Of a stretch of DNA of 19,285 bases, positions 1-6,593 are shown piece after piece. The translations under genes and the position numbers were made by a program. The stretch is from positions 1-19,285 of the forward strand of contig CAIPGJ010000125.1 of the NCBI GenBank assembly GCA_903864555.1, written 5' to 3'. Each line of letters opens with the position of its first letter. The first letter of the stretch is position 1. The notes under the pieces are model-generated. The model was not told the DNA's origin, did not search any database, and saw only the letters and a program-made list of their open reading frames with translations. Source of the stretch: an uncultured Pseudomonadota bacterium. Lineage in GTDB: Bacteria; Pseudomonadota; Gammaproteobacteria; Burkholderiales; SG8-39.

Positions 1-236
1 AGCACACGGTCTGGCTCGGCATGTTTCTGCCTGCGGGCGTGCCGGCATCCATCGTCAATCGCCTGAACAGCGAGTTCAACAAGGCGGCGAGGTCCGAGGA
101 TCTGCTCAAGAAGTTTGACGAGGTCGGTGAAACACCAGGTGGCGGGACACCGGAAGAGTTCCGGCGATATCTCGCAACGGCGAGCGAGCTGCTGTCGAAA
201 GTCATCCTCGATAACAATATCCAGCTCGAAGAATGA
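1..236 (+). CDS. Bug-family TTT solute receptor, 3' end only
   Basis: The 5' part of this gene lies outside the window; the reading frame is already open at base 3 and runs to the TGA at 234-236. The visible ~77 residues match the C-terminal lobe of Bug (TctC-like) periplasmic receptors: a TVWLGMFLPAG segment, then a VNRLN helix, then a GGGTPEEFRRYL segment, the same order as in the complete Bug gene at 9350-10333 (TWLGMLAPAG, VNRLN, NTPEEF). Family knowledge: Bug proteins bind carboxylates in the periplasm and deliver them to TctA/TctB-type permeases. The ligand cannot be inferred. The gene converges on the MmgE/PrpD gene that ends at 385, so it is not part of that operon. The ATG at 21 is internal and is not the start. 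Confidence 0.9.
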   Translation, partial: HTVWLGMFLPAGVPASIVNRLNSEFNKAARSEDLLKKFDEVGETPGGGTPEEFRRYLATASELLSKVILDNNIQLEE

Positions 237-261
237 AATCAGCCCTGCCGAAGTCGGCTTT

Positions 262-324
262 AAAGGGCCAGGCTCATTCAGGATGCATTGGCGAGACTTG
301 GCAGCATGACGAGCCTGGCTCTTT
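262..324. repeat. Inverted repeat between convergent genes
   Basis: Arms at 262-275 and 311-324 are complementary over 14 bp with a single G-T pair and enclose a 35-nt loop. The repeat lies between two convergent 3' ends (Bug at 236, MmgE/PrpD at 385), where a bidirectional terminator would be expected. Neither side carries a clear T-tract, so it is only terminator-like. Two short perfect palindromes follow at 364-371 and 374-383, right behind the MmgE/PrpD stop codon. Confidence 0.5.
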
Positions 325-384
325 GATCTGAGCACGGCGAGACACCCTGTTTAGCCTTGAAGCTTGATCAAATGTGGATCCACC

Positions 385-1785
385 TCAGACCTGGTCGGAT
401 GCCGTGTCTTTCCGCTCCGCAGCCGCACAGCCTGCAATCGCAGCCACATCAGGCAGGCTCTCGATGTTCCAGCACAGATCGAGCAGCCTGCCAATGCCGG
501 ACATCGGCAGAATGCCCTCTGCAAGATTGCGGAATTTTCGTTCCAGGTCGACATTGGACATGGGATTGTCACTGCTGCCGATGCAATGCCCGATGCGACA
601 TTCGAGGTTGCGGCCATCGGCGAGGGCCATGCACACCTCGGCGGCATCTCCGGCCAGGGTTTCATCGCATGTCACCTCGACCCTGTCCTCCAGCGCCATG
701 AGCACGGGATTGCCCACTTTCTCCAGTTGTGCAATTCCCGCCCGGCCGTCCACCAGCGCGGCAGCCACCCAGTGCGACAGGCTTACCTTGGCCTGCGGAT
801 CGGTCTGCGGGTGGCGATTGTTGCACAAGGTATAGGCGGCAGGACTGGTGCGCACGCTGACCCGCACCACCTGGCCATGTGCGACGGCGTGCCGCTGCCG
901 CAGTTCCAGGCAGGCATCGATCACCGGGTGCATGACAATGCCGCAGGGATAGGGCTTGTAGGTATCGCGTTCGATTTCCCAGGGCATGCCCAGGTCCGAT
1001 GTCAGCGCAGCCGGATTGGCTGCATCAGAGTACATGTCGAGAAAGCCGCGCGGTCCCTCGATGAAGCGCTCCGATCCGGTGTAACCCTCACGAGCCAGCA
1101 AGGCCGCGCGCAGGCCGCTCTCAGCCGCATGCGCCGGAATCATGGGCCCGCTCATGCTGCCATGCAGTGCGCGGTAACCGGAGCCCTGCCCGGAGGCAAT
1201 GGCCATGGCACTCACCAGGCACGCGGCATCCATGCCCAGCACCCGTGCACAGGCCGCGGCGGCGCCAGGCCCGGCCACCACGCCGGTCATGTACCAGCCG
1301 ATGTCGCATTGTGCCGGTGGCAGCGATACCGACCGGGCCAGCCGGCACTCGACCTCAACACCCAGTATCAGGGCAGCCAGAAACTCGCGTCCGCTGACCG
1401 GATGATGCTCGGCGAGTGCCATCAATGCAGAGGCTATCGGGCCAACCGGGTGCAGCACCATGTCCGCATGCGTGTCGTCAAAGGCATAGGCACTGGTGGC
1501 CAGGGAATTGAGCATGGCGGCAGTAAGCATGTCGGCTTTCGCCCTGCGGCCGAACAGCGTGGCCTGCGCCGGACCGGAAAGCCCGAGCATCACACGCGTG
1601 GCGATCCGGACCATCTCATGGCGCGAGCCCCCCACCGCACAGCCCGCCCAGTTCACCAGCGCCCGTGTGGCCTCGGTGCGTGCATCCGCGGAAATGTCTT
1701 CCGTGCGGATATCAAGGATAAGCTCGGCCAGCTGTCTCCCCAGCGGGCGATCAGTCTTCCTGGAGGGTTCCTGCATGGGCGTCAT
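385..1785 (-). CDS. MmgE/PrpD family protein (copy 1)
   Basis: This 466-residue protein has the length and layout of the MmgE/PrpD family (2-methylcitrate dehydratase, cis-aconitate decarboxylase and many uncharacterised members). It has the all-helical N-terminal domain, an FDDTHADMVLHP segment (about residues 102-113) matching the family's Asp-Asp...His-Pro active-site stretch, GFLDMYSD near 248 and YKPYPCGI in the C-terminal domain. The usual Lys a few residues before the active-site His (TKPLH in IRG1) seems to be Ile216 here (GPMIPAH). The real reaction is therefore uncertain; a hydratase, dehydratase, decarboxylase or isomerase acting on a polycarboxylate or CoA ester is possible. It is the last gene of the minus-strand operon, 22 bp behind the Bug gene. 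No strong ribosome binding site precedes the ATG, so translational coupling is likely. It is not close enough in context to call prpD: no prpB or prpC is present. Confidence 0.88.
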   Translation of the reverse strand: MTPMQEPSRKTDRPLGRQLAELILDIRTEDISADARTEATRALVNWAGCAVGGSRHEMVRIATRVMLGLSGPAQATLFGRRAKADMLTAAMLNSLATSAYAFDDTHADMVLHPVGPIASALMALAEHHPVSGREFLAALILGVEVECRLARSVSLPPAQCDIGWYMTGVVAGPGAAAACARVLGMDAACLVSAMAIASGQGSGYRALHGSMSGPMIPAHAAESGLRAALLAREGYTGSERFIEGPRGFLDMYSDAANPAALTSDLGMPWEIERDTYKPYPCGIVMHPVIDACLELRQRHAVAHGQVVRVSVRTSPAAYTLCNNRHPQTDPQAKVSLSHWVAAALVDGRAGIAQLEKVGNPVLMALEDRVEVTCDETLAGDAAEVCMALADGRNLECRIGHCIGSSDNPMSNVDLERKFRNLAEGILPMSGIGRLLDLCWNIESLPDVAAIAGCAAAERKDTASDQV

Positions 1786-1807
1786 CTTTACAGAGGTTGA
1801 CTGAGCA

Positions 1808-2812
1808 TCAATCCTTGCGACCGGCTACCAGGCGCGCCACCTTGCCCCACCGCTCGCGCTCGCTTTGCAGATAGGCGGCGTAGACCTCGGGGCGGCTGCC
1901 CACAGGCTGCTGGCCTGCGGCGGAGATGCGAGCCTTCACCTCGGGTGCATTGACTGCCTGGGAGGCCGCCGTGTACAGCCGGTCAACGATGGGCCGGGCC
2001 GTTCCCGCAGCAACAAAGAGGCCGCCCTGGGTGGAGCTCTCGGCGTTGGCCACGCCGGCTTCCGAAAGCGTCGGCACATCCGGAAGCAGGTTGTTGCGCG
2101 CAGTGCCCCGCACGGCAAGAACCTTGAGCTTTCCGCCACCGGCGAACCGCGAGGCCACGGTGACGGAAAGGTAAAGCACGTCCAGGCGGTCGGCAATGAG
2201 ATCGGTCGCCGCCGGCTGTTCCCCCTTGTAAGGGACATGCAGCATGCTGGTGCCGGTGGCATTCAGCAGCATCAGTGTGCCCAGATGCGTGGTGCTCCCC
2301 GGGCCATTGGAACCGTAACTCAGCTTGCCGGGGCTGCGCCGGGCCAGCGCAACCAGATCGGCCATGCTGTTGACACCCAGGCTGGAACGAACCACCACCG
2401 TGCCATCATCGCTCCACAATTGGGTCACCGGCACCAGGTCGTGCGCCGCGTCATAGGGTGCCTTGATCTCGGAGTACGGCGCGAGGATGGTCTGGGTGGT
2501 GGCACACACGCATACCGTGTAGCCGTCGGGTTTGGATTTGGCCACCAGATCGGCGCCAATCAGACCAGCCGCACCGGTGCGGTTTTCGATGAGCACGGTC
2601 TGGGCCAGGTGCCGGGCCAGTTCCGCGCCTATGCCGCGCGCCTGGGTGTCGGTGGAGCCGCCTGCCTCGAAGGGCACCACCAGCCTTACCGGCCGGCTGG
2701 GGTAATCCTGGGCGAAAGCCGGCAGCATCCCACTTGCCAAGGCGCCCAGCATCACCCAGCGCACCCGGCCTACAACGGGCCCCATATTCGAAAATATGCC
2801 TGATGTCCTCAC
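1808..2812 (-). CDS. Bug-family TTT periplasmic receptor
   Basis: This 334-residue extracytoplasmic receptor has a signal peptide with a hydrophobic stretch ending in AFA before QDYPSRPVRLVVPF. The Bug signatures follow: PFEAGGSTD, ENRTGAAGLIGADLVAKSKPDGYT, HVPYKGEQPA and DVPTLSEAG. The start is taken as GTG at 2812 because AAGGAG (2819-2824) sits six bases upstream; an internal ATG about ten codons downstream has no such site. It presumably binds the carboxylate handled by the surrounding operon and hands it to a TTT permease encoded elsewhere, since no TctA or TctB gene is present here. It lies between the HpaB-like gene and the MmgE/PrpD gene. The ligand is unknown. Confidence 0.92.
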   Translation of the reverse strand: MRTSGIFSNMGPVVGRVRWVMLGALASGMLPAFAQDYPSRPVRLVVPFEAGGSTDTQARGIGAELARHLAQTVLIENRTGAAGLIGADLVAKSKPDGYTVCVCATTQTILAPYSEIKAPYDAAHDLVPVTQLWSDDGTVVVRSSLGVNSMADLVALARRSPGKLSYGSNGPGSTTHLGTLMLLNATGTSMLHVPYKGEQPAATDLIADRLDVLYLSVTVASRFAGGGKLKVLAVRGTARNNLLPDVPTLSEAGVANAESSTQGGLFVAAGTARPIVDRLYTAASQAVNAPEVKARISAAGQQPVGSRPEVYAAYLQSERERWGKVARLVAGRKD

Positions 2813-2825
2813 GACACTCTCCTTG

Positions 2826-2836
2826 ATTGAGTCAAT
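2826..2836. promoter_or_regulatory. Small palindrome just upstream of the Bug RBS
   Basis: ATTGAGTCAAT is a perfect 5+1+5 inverted repeat two bases upstream of the AAGGAG ribosome binding site of the Bug gene that starts at 2812. It could be an operator or a translational control element for the receptor inside the operon. It is short enough to be chance. Confidence 0.25.
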
Positions 2837-2876
2837 GTGATTGAATGACCTCTGTGGGCCCTATTCACCTTGCCTG

Positions 2877-2925
2877 ATCGCATCGGCTTGACCTGCGCAA
2901 GCATGCGATTGCAGCTCGCCGCAGG
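2877..2925 (-). other. Interleaved inverted repeats after HpaB-like stop (possible pseudoknot)
   Basis: Immediately behind the stop codon of the HpaB-like gene, two perfect inverted repeats interlock. In minus-strand RNA order, a 6-base arm (2925-2920) pairs with 2897-2892, and a 7-base arm (2909-2903) pairs with 2883-2877. The connecting loops are 10, 5 and 8 nt. This order is that of an H-type pseudoknot, or of two mutually exclusive hairpins. There is no T-tract, so it is not a standard terminator. It lies between two cistrons that may need different expression levels. Confidence 0.3.
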
Positions 2926-4305
2926 CTACTTTGCCGGCCTGGGCAGCCCCGCCAGATCCAGGGCCAGCCCCTTTGCCCGCTCCATGTTGTAGCGTCCGCG
3001 TGTCACCACGCGCTGGGCAAACAAACCGCCACCGCTCAGCAGATTGGCACTGGCACGATAGCCGCCGGTGCTGCTGGCCGTGACATCGCGGATGGTGTGC
3101 AGCAGACGCATCCGGTATTCGCCATCCACGCTCGATTTGGTCGCCATGTACTTCCTCACCAGATGCCCGGTTTCGGGATTTTCCAGGTCCAGCATGGAAG
3201 GCACCGTGAGGCCTGATCCACCGGCGATGTCCATCAGGTTGCGCGTCATGGTCATGTAGTTGGCTGCCGCCAGGTATTTGCCGGCATTGGTGTAGAGCTC
3301 ATCCGGTGCCGGCACGCCTTCGGGCGACATCTTGCTGTTGGCAAAGGATGCCTCCAGCGTGGCGCGGATCAGCGTGGCATGGATCACCATGTCGGCAATC
3401 TTGTCCTTGATGTGAGACACCTTCTCCAGGCCATTGGCATCGGCGATGAGCTGGGCCAGCCCTGCCAGCATGTCCGCCTCGTCGGCCATGCGCGCGAGGC
3501 TCATGGCGCGCGTCCACAGGCCCAGGCTGTGTGCAAACACCGCCGCCAGCTCCGTCTCGCCATCCAGGAACACACGGTCGTTGGGAACAAACACGTCGTC
3601 GTAAATCACGAATCCCTGGGAGATGAAAGCTTTGGACGAAACGGGAAAGTCGCGTGGATCGACATAGGCCGGCGGCTTGCCGACATTGACGATCTTCACG
3701 CCCGGTGCGTTGACCGGAATCGAGAACGCGATGGCGTAGTCCTTTTCGTCCGGTTTCATCGCCTTGGTGGGAATGGTCATCAACTCATGGCCAAGCGGCG
3801 AAAGGGAGATGTGCAGCTTGGCGCCACGTACCACCACGCCATCGGGACGGCGCTCGATCACGCGCAGGTAGGCGTCCGGGTCCTCCTGCTTGGCGGGAGG
3901 CTTGCTGCGATCGCCCTTGGCATCGGTGATGCACTCGGTCATGCGCAGGTCATTCATCTGCAGATGGCGCACGAAGGCGCGGATGTTGTCGCGGCCCTGT
4001 GGCCGCACCTTGGCGATGCGGTCACCGGCGGTCAGCAGCGTCATGGCCGATGCAAAGGTGATCTCAGTGAGCATGTCGCTGTGTCGCATGTAGTGCGAGC
4101 GCAGCGCATCGGCCGACTCGGGCACATGCATGTAGTCGCTGATCACCCCTTCGCCGGGTTTGTAGTAGTGATCGTAGGTGGACTCCACATTGGCTGCGGC
4201 GCTCATCAGCGAGGGATGGCTGAACACATCATCCACCAGCCTGCCGTCCACGTAGGTCCTGCGCCCGTCCCTGAGCGATTCGCGATACTGCATGCCGGTC
4301 ATCAT
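2926..4305 (-). CDS. HpaB/4-hydroxybutyryl-CoA dehydratase-fold protein
   Basis: This 459-residue protein belongs to the 4-hydroxyphenylacetate 3-monooxygenase (HpaB)/4-hydroxybutyryl-CoA dehydratase family, which shares an acyl-CoA-dehydrogenase-like fold. The N-terminus (MTGMQYRESLRDGR, VDGRLVDDVFSHP) is the family start. TDAKGDRSKPPAKQ (127-140), DPDAYLRVIE, VRGAKLHIS, FVPNDRVF and HIKDKIADM all resemble the dehydratase branch. It has only one cysteine (Cys125), so it cannot carry the Cys3His-bound 4Fe-4S cluster of the true dehydratase. It also lacks an obvious HpaB-type Arg/Tyr/Cys substrate motif. It may be a flavin-dependent monooxygenase, isomerase or dehydratase of an unassigned subgroup. 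ATG at 4305 is chosen: homology begins there, while the open frame upstream to 4395 looks unrelated. A purine-rich GAGGAAGA lies about 11-13 bases upstream. No separate flavin reductase gene is visible. Confidence 0.85.
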   Translation of the reverse strand: MMTGMQYRESLRDGRRTYVDGRLVDDVFSHPSLMSAAANVESTYDHYYKPGEGVISDYMHVPESADALRSHYMRHSDMLTEITFASAMTLLTAGDRIAKVRPQGRDNIRAFVRHLQMNDLRMTECITDAKGDRSKPPAKQEDPDAYLRVIERRPDGVVVRGAKLHISLSPLGHELMTIPTKAMKPDEKDYAIAFSIPVNAPGVKIVNVGKPPAYVDPRDFPVSSKAFISQGFVIYDDVFVPNDRVFLDGETELAAVFAHSLGLWTRAMSLARMADEADMLAGLAQLIADANGLEKVSHIKDKIADMVIHATLIRATLEASFANSKMSPEGVPAPDELYTNAGKYLAAANYMTMTRNLMDIAGGSGLTVPSMLDLENPETGHLVRKYMATKSSVDGEYRMRLLHTIRDVTASSTGGYRASANLLSGGGLFAQRVVTRGRYNMERAKGLALDLAGLPRPAK

Positions 4306-4406
4306 GATTCTGCGTCTTCCTCTTCCCTGGCCCCGGATTGTCGAATCCCGGCTCAGCCAACAATGAACAATGCGGGTGGACAGATCCCCTCGCACTCACC
4401 CATCTC

Positions 4407-4425
4407 GTCCCCGACTGCCGGGGAC
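4407..4425 (-). other. GC-rich hairpin between acyl-CoA synthetase and HpaB-like gene
   Basis: Arms at 4407-4413 and 4419-4425 form a perfect 7-bp stem with a 5-nt loop, 12 bases behind the stop codon of the upstream acyl-CoA synthetase on the minus strand. No T-tract follows, so complete termination is unlikely. Attenuation or protection of the upstream mRNA is possible. The 131-nt gap it sits in (4306-4436) is otherwise unremarkable. Confidence 0.45.
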
Positions 4426-4436
4426 TCCCAGCGCTC

Positions 4437-6593
4437 CTAGCGCTTGTCAGCGCCTGCCGTGACGAACAGCGCATCCACCGCCATTATCGATGAACCCGAG
4501 CAGATCAGCGGGTTGACGTCCGCCTCCTCGATCACGTCGCCGAGGTCGGCCAGCAGCTCCGAAAACCGCGAAACAATGCCGGCCAGTTGCTGCAGGTCGA
4601 CCGGGGCCTTGCCGCGATAGCCTGAAAACAGGCGGCTCGCCCTGAGGCCGCCCAGCATGCGCGCGGCTTCGGATGGCGTGACGGGCGCCCGGGCCACCGC
4701 CGTGTCCTTGAGCAATTCCACCAGAGTGCCGCCGAACCCGGCCACCACCAGCGGGCCGAACTGGGGATCATGGCGCGCACCCAGCATGAGTTCGAGATCG
4801 CCCCGCACCATGGGCTGCACCAGCACACCGGCGATCTGTTTTGCGCCGGCTTTGCGGGCATTGCGCAGGATTTCTGCATGGGCCGCACGCACCTCGGCTT
4901 CGGTGCGCAGATCCAGGCGTACCGCGCCGGCTTCGGTCTTGTGCGGCAGATCCGGGGATTCCACCTTGAGCGCAACCGGATACGACAGTCGTGCCGCCGC
5001 CTGGCAGGCCGCATCAGCGGAATCGACCAGACACTCCACCACCACTGGCAGACCATACAGCTTCAGGATGGTCTTGGCATCCCGCTCGGTCACGATCCTG
5101 CCCTGCAGCGAGCCCAGCAGCCTTCTTGCCCGATCCCCTGCATCGGCAGGCGACAGTCGAGTGGCCTTCTGCCCCTGTTCCGCGAGCCACTGCCGCCGAT
5201 AATCCTCGCGCCAGTGCCAGCCAGCCAGCGCTTCCATGCAGGATTCGATCGAGCGGAACAGGCCCACGCCCGGGTCGCCCGCCATGTCCACCGCACCCGG
5301 ACCATGGGTCCAGCCGCTGAGCCAGCAGATCACCAGCAGCTTGCCGCGTTCGCGTGCAATGTCGCGCACCACGTTCAGCCGCTCATTCATGCGCGGGTAG
5401 GCGTAGGCATGCAGGAAAACCAGGCTGCTGTAGGTGTCGTCATCCAGCAAGGCCCGCGTCGATTCGTAGAGGATGTCCGGTTCGTTGGCGGCCTGCGCCG
5501 TGACATCGCAGGGATTGCGCAAGGCACCGTATTCGGGGACGCTCTGGCGCAGCCTTTCAAGCGTCCTGCCCTGCGGTTGCGGCAGGGCCACGCCCAGGCT
5601 GTCCGCCACGTCGGCCGAGAGCACGCCATAGCCGCCGGACATGGTCATGACGGCCGGTCCACGGCCCCTGGGCGTCCCGGCCTTGGCAAGAAAGCTGGCC
5701 GTCTCCATGAAGGCGGTGAAATTGCGGCTGACAATGACACCGGCACGCTCCAGCGCGGAGACATAAGCCGCGTGCGATCCGGCAAGAAAACCTGAGTGCG
5801 AAAGGGCTGCCGCCGCCCCGCCTTCACCCGATCCCATCTTGAAAACCACCAGGGGCTTGTTTGCCGACCAGGCAATTTCCGCCGCCTCGATGAAGCGGCG
5901 CGGGTCCTCGACCCCCTCGAACACACAGGCGATCGCGCTGCAGTGGGGATCCTCGGCAAGGTAAGCAACGTAGTCGGCCACATCGATGTCGCAGGAGTTG
6001 CCCACGGTCAGGGTGTGGCTGAAGCGCGTCCCCAGGTGCACGCCCTGTGTTATGCCGTTGCCCACCCCGCCAGACTGGCTCACCAGCCCCACCGAACCCG
6101 GACCGGCCGGCGATACGGCAAAGTCCGAGGCAAAGGTCAGCGCCATCCTGATGCTGTGGTTGCTGACGCCGACACAGTTCGGGCCGGCGATGCGGATGTT
6201 TGCCTCGCGAGCGATTGCGCTGAGGCGGCTTTGCATCGCGACATACTCCGGCTTGGCGGTCTCGGCATAGCCCGAGGCATAAATGACAGCGCCCCCTACA
6301 CCCGCTTGCGCACACTCCAGCATCACCGGTTCGACAGCATCTCGCGGCAGCACGATGACCACGCAGTCCGGCACCTCGGGCAGGTCCTTGATGGCGGCAT
6401 GGCAGGGACGACCGTCTATGCTGTCGTATTTGGCGTTCACCAGATGGATGCGCCCTTCATAGCCACGGCTGTTTTGCAGGGTCAGCATGCCGAAAGAAGT
6501 GGGCCGCGGCGACACCCCGACGATGGCGATGCTGGAGGGCGCGATCAGCCGGCGCAGTTGCGCATGCCGGAAAACGGAGCGGTTGGCGCTCAT
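4437..6593 (-). CDS. NDP-forming acyl-CoA synthetase (copy 1)
   Basis: This 718-residue fused alpha-beta enzyme belongs to the ADP-forming acetate-CoA ligase superfamily, which includes archaeal ACD and pimeloyl-CoA synthetase. A CoA-binding Rossmann domain comes first (SSIAIVGVS, residues 20-28). Succinyl-CoA-ligase-like domains follow, with VGLVSQSGGVGNG near 168-180 and the phosphohistidine loop ALSHSGFLAGS (His266). The C-terminal ATP-grasp domain starts near residue 500 with ALKVESPDLPHKTEAGAV (Lys543, His551), a GFGGT loop near 619-623 and EEADVNPL near the end. Both swinging-loop histidines are present, so it should be active: acid + CoA + NTP to acyl-CoA + NDP + Pi. The acid is unknown. 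Its ATG overlaps the stop of the upstream dehydrogenase by 4 bp (ATGA), so the two are translationally coupled and probably act in sequence. Confidence 0.93.
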   Translation of the reverse strand: MSANRSVFRHAQLRRLIAPSSIAIVGVSPRPTSFGMLTLQNSRGYEGRIHLVNAKYDSIDGRPCHAAIKDLPEVPDCVVIVLPRDAVEPVMLECAQAGVGGAVIYASGYAETAKPEYVAMQSRLSAIAREANIRIAGPNCVGVSNHSIRMALTFASDFAVSPAGPGSVGLVSQSGGVGNGITQGVHLGTRFSHTLTVGNSCDIDVADYVAYLAEDPHCSAIACVFEGVEDPRRFIEAAEIAWSANKPLVVFKMGSGEGGAAAALSHSGFLAGSHAAYVSALERAGVIVSRNFTAFMETASFLAKAGTPRGRGPAVMTMSGGYGVLSADVADSLGVALPQPQGRTLERLRQSVPEYGALRNPCDVTAQAANEPDILYESTRALLDDDTYSSLVFLHAYAYPRMNERLNVVRDIARERGKLLVICWLSGWTHGPGAVDMAGDPGVGLFRSIESCMEALAGWHWREDYRRQWLAEQGQKATRLSPADAGDRARRLLGSLQGRIVTERDAKTILKLYGLPVVVECLVDSADAACQAAARLSYPVALKVESPDLPHKTEAGAVRLDLRTEAEVRAAHAEILRNARKAGAKQIAGVLVQPMVRGDLELMLGARHDPQFGPLVVAGFGGTLVELLKDTAVARAPVTPSEAARMLGGLRASRLFSGYRGKAPVDLQQLAGIVSRFSELLADLGDVIEEADVNPLICSGSSIMAVDALFVTAGADKR

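Noticed and set aside
385..1785. Calling the MmgE/PrpD gene prpD (2-methylcitrate dehydratase)
   Set aside because: No prpB, prpC or acn genes are nearby, and the active-site Lys position differs; the family is functionally broad.
364..1800. Long plus-strand open frame opposite MmgE/PrpD copy 1
   Set aside because: It is the antisense shadow of a clear family member in GC-rich DNA. Its translation is rich in His, Arg, Gly and Pro and shows no family motif.
4306..4395. 30-codon N-terminal extension of the HpaB-like protein
   Set aside because: Family homology starts at the ATG at 4305 or 4302; the extension is Arg-rich and looks like translated leader.
3379..4440. 353-codon plus-strand open frame opposite the HpaB-like gene
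   Set aside because: This is an antisense shadow of low-complexity composition with no recognisable domain; the minus strand is well supported.
4770..5795. 341-codon plus-strand open frame opposite acyl-CoA synthetase 1
   Set aside because: The synthetase reading is continuous and carries all catalytic motifs; the opposite frame has none.
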